From NCBI GenBank assembly GCA_902497035.1, contig CABVDL010000114.1, forward strand, positions 1-7,619: a stretch of 7,619 bases of DNA, written 5' to 3'. The notes beneath the pieces are model-generated. The model worked only from the letters and a program-made list of their open reading frames with translations. It ran no database searches and had not been told where the DNA came from. The DNA is from an uncultured Prevotella sp. (GTDB taxonomy: Bacteria > Bacteroidota > Bacteroidia > Bacteroidales > Bacteroidaceae). The first letter of the stretch is position 1. Every line of letters begins with the position of its first letter. The translations under genes were made by a program, and so were the position numbers. Below are positions 1 through 6,059 of this stretch, piece after piece.

Positions 1-144
1 CACTTAAATAAGGTGCATTGGAATGATGTTTTTCTCGATGAGATTGATGGTGATATGGTGAAGGACCTTATTAATCAGTCTTATCGGCTTGTACTCAGTA
101 AATTGCCCAAGCGGTTAAGAGAAAGGTATATTATCAAACAATGA
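1..144 (+). CDS. MmcQ/YjbR family protein, C-terminal fragment
   Basis: The first 47 codons of the window read open in frame 1 and stop at TGA (142-144); the 5' part lies outside. The peptide begins HLNKVHWNDVFLDEIDGD and continues into a helix DMVKDLINQSYRLVLSKLPKRLRE. This matches the end of the MmcQ/YjbR (CyaY-like fold, 'double-wing') family, where an N-K-x-H-W stretch is followed by a short strand and a final helix with an S-Y-x-L-V-x-x-x-L-P-K pattern. These are small cytoplasmic proteins, about 110-125 residues, with no established reaction; DNA binding has been proposed from the fold. The local GC content, hand-counted over the first 120 bases, is about 38%, lower than the rest of the window. 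It converges with the MATE gene across 101 bp. Family assignment rests on the tail only. Confidence 0.72.
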   Translation, partial: HLNKVHWNDVFLDEIDGDMVKDLINQSYRLVLSKLPKRLRERYIIKQ

Positions 145-245
145 CAATGGTATCAAGAAAGATATGCATGTGTAAATGCGGCACCAGCGCTATGCCAAGG
201 GAGTTGTCGTATAGGGTGTCGCTTGGAGAAATCATGATGTTGAGC

Positions 246-1553
246 TTATTTGGTGACGGGACGGTGTCTCATCCACACATATTGCCCTACGCCACGGGCC
301 AGAAGATAGACAAGGTAGACGCACCACAGCAGATGGTTGGCGGGCAGGCTGAGGGCTTTGCCGCTGATAAACAGCGCGAAGAACAGCAGGGCGGCGGCCA
401 CGCTTGTGACGAGCATGCCGCGCGTGGCGGTGATGCCGATGAACACACCGTCGTAGACAAACGCCGCCATGCCACAGACGGGGATGAGCAACACCCAGGG
501 AAAATAGTCGGCGATGGCGCCAATCACGCTCTGCTCGCTGGTCATGAAACGCACGAGCGGCATGCCGCCAAGGGCATAGGCTATGGTAAAGAGCAGCGTC
601 ATCACCCATCCCCAGAAGAACAGCCGTCTGACGGACAGGCGTAAGGCCTTAGTGTCGCCGCTGCCGAAGCTGCTGCCGCAGACCGCCTCGCCGGCAAAGG
701 CAAAACCGTCCATGATGTAGGAAAAGAGCGTGTAGAAAGTCAGCAGAACGGTGTTGGCCGACAGGATGACATCGCCCTCCCGGGCACCGACTGAGGTGAA
801 GAACAGGTTGACGGCCACGAGAAACAGCGTGCGGATGAAAATGTCACGGTTGACCGAGAAGAACCGCCCCCATTCAGTGGTCTGTTCGCGCCGTTCGCCT
901 GTTAGCTCGCTGTCGAGCCGCCGGTAGCGGCGCAGGGCAAGGGCGGCGGAGGCAATCAGTCCGAACCATTGCGCGGTGAGCGTGCCGAGGGCCACTCCCG
1001 CAATGTTGAGGCCGAGCAGATAGACAAAGCTCAGTGAGGCCGCGATGTTGAGCACGTTCTGTGCCACGGCCACATAGAGGGGTGTGCGGGTGTCCTGCAT
1101 GCCGACGAACCACCCGTTGAGCCCGTACAGTCCCAGCACGGCAGGAGCGCCCCAGATGCAGATGCTGAAGTAGAGACTGGCCAGCGGCACCACGCCGGCC
1201 GACGGATGGATGACGCGCATGGCCAGCCAGCGCAACGGCCATTGGCCGATGATGAGCAGCAGACCAAGGGCCAGCGAGATGAGCAGCACGCGCCGCAGCA
1301 GCCTGCGGGCGTCGGCCGCGTCGTTGCGCCCGTAGGCCTGCGAGGTCAGTCCGCTCGTACCCATGCGCAGGAAGCCCAGCAGCCAGTAGATGACGTTGAA
1401 CACCATGCTGCCCACGGCAATGGCTCCCATGGCGCGGGCCGAGCCCAGATGGCCCACGATGGTGAGGTCGGCCAGTCCCAGGAGCGGGACGGTGACGTTC
1501 TGGACGATGGACGGCAATGCCAGGGAAAGAATGCGGCGGTCGGTTGAAAGCAT
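246..1553 (-). CDS. MATE family efflux transporter, DinF branch
   Basis: This encodes a 435-residue polytopic inner-membrane protein predicted to export cationic or toxic small molecules in exchange for H+ or Na+. The length and alternation of about twelve hydrophobic segments fit the MATE family (usually 430-460 residues). DinF-like signatures are visible: PLLGLADLTIVGHLG near residues 23-37, FLRMGTSGLTSQAYG at 61-75, DGFAFAGEAVCG at 282-293 and DGVFIGITATRGM at 368-380. Asp29 lies in the first membrane segment, where DinF-type transporters carry a conserved ion-coupling Asp. The frame is open upstream to an ATG at 1670, but that 39-residue extension is polar, lies upstream of the likely promoter box (1576-1583) and is unlike the family N-terminus, so ATG 1553 is preferred. 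There is no clear Shine-Dalgarno. The gene is visibly GC-richer than its neighbours. It is transcribed away from hsp20. Substrate is unknown. Confidence 0.93.
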   Translation of the reverse strand: MLSTDRRILSLALPSIVQNVTVPLLGLADLTIVGHLGSARAMGAIAVGSMVFNVIYWLLGFLRMGTSGLTSQAYGRNDAADARRLLRRVLLISLALGLLLIIGQWPLRWLAMRVIHPSAGVVPLASLYFSICIWGAPAVLGLYGLNGWFVGMQDTRTPLYVAVAQNVLNIAASLSFVYLLGLNIAGVALGTLTAQWFGLIASAALALRRYRRLDSELTGERREQTTEWGRFFSVNRDIFIRTLFLVAVNLFFTSVGAREGDVILSANTVLLTFYTLFSYIMDGFAFAGEAVCGSSFGSGDTKALRLSVRRLFFWGWVMTLLFTIAYALGGMPLVRFMTSEQSVIGAIADYFPWVLLIPVCGMAAFVYDGVFIGITATRGMLVTSVAAALLFFALFISGKALSLPANHLLWCVYLVYLLARGVGQYVWMRHRPVTK

Positions 1554-1575
1554 GGCGGCTGTGGTTTTACGCTTG

Positions 1576-1583
1576 CAAATATA
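1576..1583 (-). promoter_or_regulatory. Candidate -7 box of the MATE promoter
   Basis: Read on the minus strand this is TATATTTG, a full match to the Bacteroidota -7 consensus TAnnTTTG. It would place the transcription start near 1571, giving a leader of roughly 17 nt before ATG 1553, which supports that start over the one at 1670. The -33 element is imperfect: a TTG lies at 1607-1609 (minus strand), 23 nt upstream, slightly longer than the usual spacing of about 19-21. A TTTG only 12 nt upstream belongs to the palindrome at 1588-1601. Confidence 0.5.
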
Positions 1584-1587
1584 CGAT

Positions 1588-1601
1588 GATTTGCGCAAAT
1601 C
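1588..1601. promoter_or_regulatory. Perfect 14-bp palindrome, candidate operator
   Basis: GATTTGCGCAAATC equals its own reverse complement. It sits immediately upstream of the candidate -7 box of the MATE gene, between it and the possible -33 TTG, exactly where a dimeric repressor would block transcription. A related half-like string, TTGCAAAT (1574-1581), overlaps the -7 box. No regulator gene is adjacent, so the operator role is inference from position and symmetry. Confidence 0.4.
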
Positions 1602-1732
1602 CGTGACAATTTCCTCTATTACTTTATATTGTAATATGGTGAGCTTGTATTGCGGATGACAGATTGACACCTCATTGTGCCAATGTGGCGCAACGTGGCG
1701 ATGGGCATAGGTGTTGCATAAGCATGGGTGAA

Positions 1733-1746
1733 GCTTGAGGGCAAGC
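1733..1746 (+). repeat. Short inverted repeat upstream of hsp20
   Basis: GCTTG and CAAGC are perfect 5-bp arms around a 4-nt AGGG loop, about 70 bp before the hsp20 start. It is followed by purine-rich rather than T-rich sequence, so it is not a terminator. It could be a leader hairpin or a weak operator, or it could be chance. I found no CIRCE element (TTAGCACTC-N9-GAGTGCTAA) in this region, and no convincing -33/-7 pair for hsp20. Confidence 0.2.
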
Positions 1747-1801
1747 GGAAAGCAAGCCGGACAGCTTCGGCAATATATTGAATATTAACAAACAAAGAAA
1801 T

Positions 1802-1808
1802 AGGAGGT
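1802..1808 (+). promoter_or_regulatory. Strong Shine-Dalgarno of hsp20
   Basis: AGGAGGT lies 8 nt before ATG 1817 and is nearly a full anti-SD match. It fixes the hsp20 start. Such a site is uncommon in Bacteroidota, where most genes, including the MATE, susC-like and susD-like genes here, lack one and depend on A/U-rich unstructured leaders. Confidence 0.8.
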
Positions 1809-1816
1809 ATTGACTT

Positions 1817-2257
1817 ATGTTGTTCCCAGTATTGAACGATTGGTTTGACAATGATTTCAATGATGGTTTTATGAATGGTGTTCTTCGCCGCGCCAACGCT
1901 ACGGCTCCGGCCGTCAATGTGAAGGAGGACAATGAGAAGTACACCATGGAAGTGGCTGTTCCGGGCATCAAGAAAGAGTATGTGCGTGTCAGCCTTGATG
2001 CTGACGGCAACCTGAACCTTGCCATTGAGAACAAACTCGAGCACAAGGAGGAAGAGCCTAAGCAGGAGGAGCACAAGGAGCACTATCTGCGCCGCGAGTT
2101 CTCCTACAGCAACTACCAGCAGACCTACACGCTGCCTGATGATGTGGACAAGACAAAAATCGCAGCCAAGGTGGCCGATGGCATCCTTACCATCACGCTG
2201 CCTAAGATGACAAAGGAGGATGAAAAGAAATCGGGCCGTGACATTGAGATTAAATGA
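1817..2257 (+). CDS. hsp20: Hsp20/alpha-crystallin small heat shock protein
   Basis: This is a 146-residue cytoplasmic, ATP-independent holdase that binds unfolding proteins and keeps them refoldable by the DnaK and ClpB machinery. The N-terminal arm (1-30) is short and aromatic (MLFPVLNDWFDNDFN), as in bacterial class A small heat shock proteins. The alpha-crystallin domain spans about 31-131, with VAVPGIKKEYVRVSL near 46-60, a highly charged segment (74-90) rich in E, K and H, then YLRREFSYSNYQQTYTLP. The family's closing A-x-V-x-D-G-I-L-x-I-x-L-P motif is at 117-129. The C-terminal tail ends in IEIK, whose I-E-I (143-145) matches the I-x-I motif that docks neighbouring subunits in the oligomer. 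Start is set by the Shine-Dalgarno at 1802-1808. It appears monocistronic: a divergent MATE gene lies upstream and a strong terminator directly downstream. Heat or stress induction is expected for the family, but no known heat-shock operator was seen. Confidence 0.96.
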   Translation: MLFPVLNDWFDNDFNDGFMNGVLRRANATAPAVNVKEDNEKYTMEVAVPGIKKEYVRVSLDADGNLNLAIENKLEHKEEEPKQEEHKEHYLRREFSYSNYQQTYTLPDDVDKTKIAAKVADGILTITLPKMTKEDEKKSGRDIEIK

Positions 2258-2293
2258 TGTCAGCCTCGCGGCCTCGTGCCGCTGAACCCATAC

Positions 2294-2377
2294 GAAGAGG
2301 GTGTATCAGAACTGGAAAAGTCCGGGAGTTAGGAAGTCTGGACTTTCTCTAATTCTGATACACCCTCTTCTTTTTTT
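2294..2377 (+). terminator. Rho-independent terminator of hsp20, nested inverted repeat
   Basis: The arms GAAGAGGGTGTATCAGAA (2294-2311) and TTCTGATACACCCTCTTC (2353-2370) are perfect 18-bp complements, followed at once by seven T residues (2371-2377). The 41-nt interior contains a second stem, AAAGTCC (2317-2323) with GGACTTT (2340-2346). It lies 36 bp after the hsp20 stop. The stem is longer than an average terminator, so it may also be a dispersed inverted-repeat element recruited as a terminator. There is no T-tract on the minus strand, so it acts rightward only. Confidence 0.88.
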
Positions 2378-2393
2378 AATGTCCGCACCCTTG

Positions 2394-2453
2394 GGTGTAA
2401 GAAGGCATAGACACGGTGTAACTCTGGAAGGAAAAGTTCTGGAACAGGTGTAA
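2394..2453 (+). repeat. Three GGTGTAA direct repeats upstream of susC
   Basis: GGTGTAA occurs at 2394-2400, 2415-2421 and 2447-2453; the last two extend to GGTGTAAC. Start-to-start distances are 21 and 32 bp, close to two and three turns of B-DNA, so all three copies face the same side of the helix. The third copy ends about 143 bp before the susC start. This layout fits binding sites for an activator of the uptake operon, but no such regulator is seen here and short repeats can arise by chance. Confidence 0.35.
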
Positions 2454-2596
2454 CGAATTATAATCTACAGTCCTTCTATTATTGACTTTTGTAGGAATGG
2501 AGATGAAAAATATTACATTCTTTTTGAAATTTGGGGTATACCTTTTCTTTTTTTAACGTCTTATGCATGTAAGAGAAATCAATAACAAAGCTAAGC

Positions 2597-5500
2597 ATGA
2601 GCAAGGAAAAGATGTATTTCACGCTCCTATTTCTAATGATGTCGCTACTTGGCCCGTTGCCGGGCAAAGCTGCTATAGTGCAGCGGCAGATTGTGATAGA
2701 AGCCAAGAACGAGCCCCTGGCCAGCGTATTGAAACGGCTGGAAAAGCTCACGAGTTACAAAATGATGTATGCCAATGACGATGTCTTTGGCCTGAAAGTC
2801 ACCAAGATGGTGAGAGCCGCAGATGTCAGTAAGGCACTTGAACAGGTGCTGCAAGGCACGGGTCTTGTCTATTCCATAGACAGGCAATTTGTAACCATTA
2901 GGAAAGCTCCTTTAGAGAAGGCAACGGTAGGCGTCGGAGATGCATTCATCGTAAACGGTCACGTGTACGATGAGAGTGGACTTGACATGCCGGGAGTTGC
3001 GGTTCTGATTCTTGGAACCGACAAGGGTACAACGACTGACGTTGACGGTCGGTTCTCGTTGAAAGTGCATGCTGGTGAGAAATTGAGGTTCTCCTTTTTG
3101 GGCTACCGCGAGTCGGTGGAGACGGTCAAGGCATCAAATAACCGCAAGCCTATGAGGGTAACGCTCAATCCCGACTCGAAATCCATTGACGAGGTGCAGG
3201 TTGTGGCTTTCGGCACGCAGAAGAAAGAAAGTGTCGTGGCATCGATAACAACGGTGAAGCCCGGTGACCTGAAGACCTCAAGCTCTGACCTGACAACGGC
3301 CTTTGCCGGTAAGATACCTGGCATGATTGCATGGCAGACGGGTGGATTGCCGGGTGCGCTGAGTGAGGACGAGATGAACACAAAGTTCTATGTGCGCGGC
3401 ATCACCTCTTTCCAGAGCGGAGCCAATACAGACCCTCTTATTCTTATTGACGGTGTGGAGAGCTCCAAGCTCGACTTGTCGCGTATAGCGGTGGAGGATA
3501 TTGAGACCTTCTCTGTGCTGAAGGATGCTTCGGCAACGGCTATGTACGGTGCGCGTGGCGCCAACGGTGTCATCATGGTCACGACAAAGAAAGGCAATGA
3601 GGGGTCGGTCTATACCACCATGCGTTATGAGTCGATAGTGTCGCAGCCTACGCAGGATATTGATATTGTGGACCCGGTCACCTATATGAAGGCTTACAAT
3701 CAGGCACTGCTGGGAAGGTCGCCTGAGGCAACGCCCCTCTACACCGTGGAACGGATTCAGCGTACGCAGTCGGGTAAATATCCTTCCTGGGTGTATCCGG
3801 CTACCGACTGGTACAAGATGCTGTTCAAAGACTTCGCCTGGAACCACCATGCGGGGCTCAACATACGTGGCGGCTCGTCAAAGGTGCAGTATTACGCTGC
3901 GCTAAACTATAACAGGGACGAGGGCATGGTCAAGTCGAATAAGCTCAATGATTTCTCCTCGAATATCATCAACAATGAGTTTCAGTTCCGCTCCAACTTG
4001 AACATCGACCTGATGGTGGGCATGAAGCTCCAGATCAATTCAGTGGCCACCCTTGACAAGTACCATGGACCGCTGGCCGAGCAGTCACAGGCCTACGCTT
4101 ATGTGTTCAACGCCTCACCGGTGGATTTCGCCCCGACCTATCCGGCTGACGAGGAACACAACTGGCCACATACGCTGTATGGCACAACGCTTTCGAACAA
4201 AGTTAACCCTTATGCCCTCATCCAGGCAGGCTACAAGGACCGCACGCGATACAACACGCAGAACCGGGTGGAACTGCAGCACAAGCTGTCACGATGGGTG
4301 AAGGGCCTGGAATACAGGCTCAGCCTCTCTTATGTGCAGACCGGATACTATGAGAACTCTTACACCACGATACCCTATATGTATGCGCTGACCAACTATG
4401 ACTTCGAGACGGGACTGCATACCTTGTATGCCACTAATCCGACCAAGGGGCGCCGTACATTGGAGAAATACAGCAACAGCAACTCTACCGACACGCGCGT
4501 GACCTATACGGGAACGGTGCTGCATACCGCCGCATGGGGCGGCAAGGAGCATAATCTGCACCAGACTTCACTGACAGGTGTGGTGCAGATGCAGGACCGT
4601 ACGTTCACCCCGGTGTCGAGCGTTCTCAATGGACAGCCTCAGCGTAACCTGACTTTCTCCGGGCGCACGTCATACGGGTTTATGAGCCGGTATTTTGCAG
4701 AGGCAAGTTTTGGCTATAACGGTTCAGAGCGGTTTGACAAGCACAACAGGTTCGGCTTCTTCCCTGCTGTCGGTACCGCATGGATAGTAACCGATGAGCC
4801 TTGGATGAAGAAGACCCGCAGCTGGCTCAATTTCCTGAAAGTTCGTCTCAGCTATGGTAAGGTGGGCAATGACGGCATCGTGTCCACGCCGCGCTTCGTG
4901 TTCCTCCCCACACTGGACAAGGTAGAGATGGGACTGGACGTGGAGCCGGGGTCGTCGCAGACACTGAAGCGCAACCGCGTCGTGTCGTATGCCAATACTA
5001 ACATCAAGTGGGAGGTGGCAGAGCAAAGCAACCTGGGCTTGGAAATGAAACTCCTGAAAGGGGAAATCGAGTTGCAGGCTGATATCTATAAGGAGTACCG
5101 CCACAACATTATTTCCTACCGTACGAATATCCCGGCCTCTATGGGTATAGAGGTAACGCCGCTCGACAACATCGGTGAGACCTACTCCAGGGGCGTGGAC
5201 CTCAGTGCCAAATACCAAAAGGCTTTCAGTTCCGACATCTACATGATACTCAACGGTACACTCACCTATAACAAAGTGACCTATAAGAAGATAGAGGAGG
5301 CTACGGACAAGCCTTACTGGCAGCTGCGTAAAGGAAAGGAGATTAGCCAGCCTCTGGCCTATATAGCCGAGGGACTTTTCCGCGACCAGGCTGAGATAGA
5401 CAACTCTCCACAGCAGGACGGAGACATCATGCCTGGCGACATCAAGTACCGCGACCTTAATGGTGATGGCGTTATCAATGTCAATGATGCCACTTTCGTC

Positions 5501-6037
5501 GGCTTCCCGGAGACGCCACGGCTGGTCTATGGCTTCTCGGGTTTCTTCAATGTCAAGCAGTTCGAGTTCAGTTTCTCTTTCCAAGGATCCGGACAACGGT
5601 CGTTCTTTATCAACTCGTATGCGGTGTCGCCGTTCGTCAACGACCATGCCCTTCTGCAGGCCATCTATGATGACCATTGGAGTGAGGATAATCAGGCTCT
5701 TCATCCGTTCTGGCCGCGTCTTTCTACGGACAATATAGCCTATCATAACCCGGAGGAGAACTGGGGCAATCCGGACAATGGCAGCGCAGAGACGCGCAAG
5801 AGTACTTATTTCCTACGCAACTGCTCGTTCCTCAGATGTACCTCGATAGAGTTGGCTTACAATATCCCGATGAAGTTGCTCAAGCCCATCGGCTTCAAAA
5901 ACCTCAAGCTCTATGGCCGTGTGAACAACGCCTTCTGTCTGACCAATTTCCACTTGTGGGACGTTGAGCTGGGCAGCGACGGCTTCAATTATCCCATCCA
6001 GCGTACTTGGTCATTGGGACTCAACCTTAGTTTTTAA
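2597..6037 (+). CDS. SusC/RagA-family TonB-dependent outer-membrane transporter with STN domain
   Basis: This 1146-residue outer-membrane importer would use TonB-ExbBD energy to take up a ligand captured with its SusD partner. Order of parts: signal peptide 1-26 (hydrophobic LLFLMMSLLGPLPG, likely cut after GKAA); STN domain about 30-103 (QIVIEAKNEPLASVLKRLEK ... GLVYSIDRQFVTIRK); carboxypeptidase-regulatory-like beta domain about 117-192 (NGHVYDESGLDMPGVAV ... DVDGRFSLKV ... FLGY); TonB-box region 197-210 (SIDEVQVVAFGTQK); plug about 215-335 with YVRGIT (265-270) and the SusC signature LKDASATAMYGARGANGVIM (308-327); then the beta barrel, ending in a terminal Phe as barrel proteins do. The loop DLNGDGVINVNDA (953-965) is a common SusC calcium-loop-like insertion. 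No Shine-Dalgarno is seen; ATG 2597 directly precedes a good signal peptide. The STN domain implies regulation through a FecR-type anti-sigma factor, but none is adjacent. Substrate is unknown. Confidence 0.97.
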   Translation: MSKEKMYFTLLFLMMSLLGPLPGKAAIVQRQIVIEAKNEPLASVLKRLEKLTSYKMMYANDDVFGLKVTKMVRAADVSKALEQVLQGTGLVYSIDRQFVTIRKAPLEKATVGVGDAFIVNGHVYDESGLDMPGVAVLILGTDKGTTTDVDGRFSLKVHAGEKLRFSFLGYRESVETVKASNNRKPMRVTLNPDSKSIDEVQVVAFGTQKKESVVASITTVKPGDLKTSSSDLTTAFAGKIPGMIAWQTGGLPGALSEDEMNTKFYVRGITSFQSGANTDPLILIDGVESSKLDLSRIAVEDIETFSVLKDASATAMYGARGANGVIMVTTKKGNEGSVYTTMRYESIVSQPTQDIDIVDPVTYMKAYNQALLGRSPEATPLYTVERIQRTQSGKYPSWVYPATDWYKMLFKDFAWNHHAGLNIRGGSSKVQYYAALNYNRDEGMVKSNKLNDFSSNIINNEFQFRSNLNIDLMVGMKLQINSVATLDKYHGPLAEQSQAYAYVFNASPVDFAPTYPADEEHNWPHTLYGTTLSNKVNPYALIQAGYKDRTRYNTQNRVELQHKLSRWVKGLEYRLSLSYVQTGYYENSYTTIPYMYALTNYDFETGLHTLYATNPTKGRRTLEKYSNSNSTDTRVTYTGTVLHTAAWGGKEHNLHQTSLTGVVQMQDRTFTPVSSVLNGQPQRNLTFSGRTSYGFMSRYFAEASFGYNGSERFDKHNRFGFFPAVGTAWIVTDEPWMKKTRSWLNFLKVRLSYGKVGNDGIVSTPRFVFLPTLDKVEMGLDVEPGSSQTLKRNRVVSYANTNIKWEVAEQSNLGLEMKLLKGEIELQADIYKEYRHNIISYRTNIPASMGIEVTPLDNIGETYSRGVDLSAKYQKAFSSDIYMILNGTLTYNKVTYKKIEEATDKPYWQLRKGKEISQPLAYIAEGLFRDQAEIDNSPQQDGDIMPGDIKYRDLNGDGVINVNDATFVGFPETPRLVYGFSGFFNVKQFEFSFSFQGSGQRSFFINSYAVSPFVNDHALLQAIYDDHWSEDNQALHPFWPRLSTDNIAYHNPEENWGNPDNGSAETRKSTYFLRNCSFLRCTSIELAYNIPMKLLKPIGFKNLKLYGRVNNAFCLTNFHLWDVELGSDGFNYPIQRTWSLGLNLSF

Positions 6038-6059
6038 TTGCACAGTATAAGACTTTGAT

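Larger units (their letters stand above)
2258..2596. other. Intergenic region between hsp20 and susC-like gene
   Basis: This 339-bp stretch holds no convincing protein gene. Its parts are: a short GCGGC/GCCGC hairpin without a T-tract (2268-2282); the hsp20 terminator (2294-2377); a CACCC-TT-GGGTG inverted repeat (2386-2397); three GGTGTAA direct repeats (2394-2453); two TTCTGGAA-like strings (2423-2444); and an AT-rich, T-tract-bearing segment (about 2505-2556) before susC. No full TAnnTTTG box was found for susC. The best partial candidates are TTTG at 2488-2491 paired with TACATTCT at 2514-2521, and TACCTTTT at 2539-2546. The susC promoter therefore remains unplaced. Confidence 0.6.

Noticed and set aside
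134..235. Minus-strand 33-codon frame downstream of the MATE gene (MISPSDTLYDNS...)
   Set aside because: It is short, overlaps the end of the MmcQ coding sequence, and has no ribosome site or recognisable family. The hydrophobic end is probably chance.
141..644. Plus-strand open frame of 167 codons
   Set aside because: It lies mostly antisense to the clear MATE gene, has low-complexity composition (H, G, E, D, Q rich) and matches no family; it is a by-product of the GC-rich MATE codons.
1554..1670. 39-residue N-terminal extension of the MATE protein from ATG 1670
   Set aside because: The extension is polar, lacks family resemblance and lies across and upstream of the likely promoter, whereas ATG 1553 gives a typical MATE N-terminus.
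1619..2083. Minus-strand open frame of 154 codons over hsp20
   Set aside because: It is antisense to an unmistakable Hsp20 gene with correct motifs, and the translation resembles no known protein.
2386..2397. CACCC-TT-GGGTG as a second terminator
   Set aside because: The loop would be only two bases and no T-tract follows; it is more likely incidental or part of the GGTGTAA repeat region.
2459..2464. TATAAT string upstream of susC as a sigma-70 -10 box
   Set aside because: Bacteroidota primary sigma factors use TAnnTTTG-type -7 boxes, and there is no matching upstream element; AT-rich DNA easily gives this hexamer.
5453..5491. DLNGDGVINVNDA motif as a possible dockerin or EF-hand domain
   Set aside because: This single loop is a routine feature of SusC-family barrels; there is no second repeat as a dockerin would need.
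4724..5746. Minus-strand open frame of 340 codons inside the susC-like gene
   Set aside because: It is long, but entirely antisense to SusC barrel sequence; its translation is a mirror of barrel codons with no domain signature.
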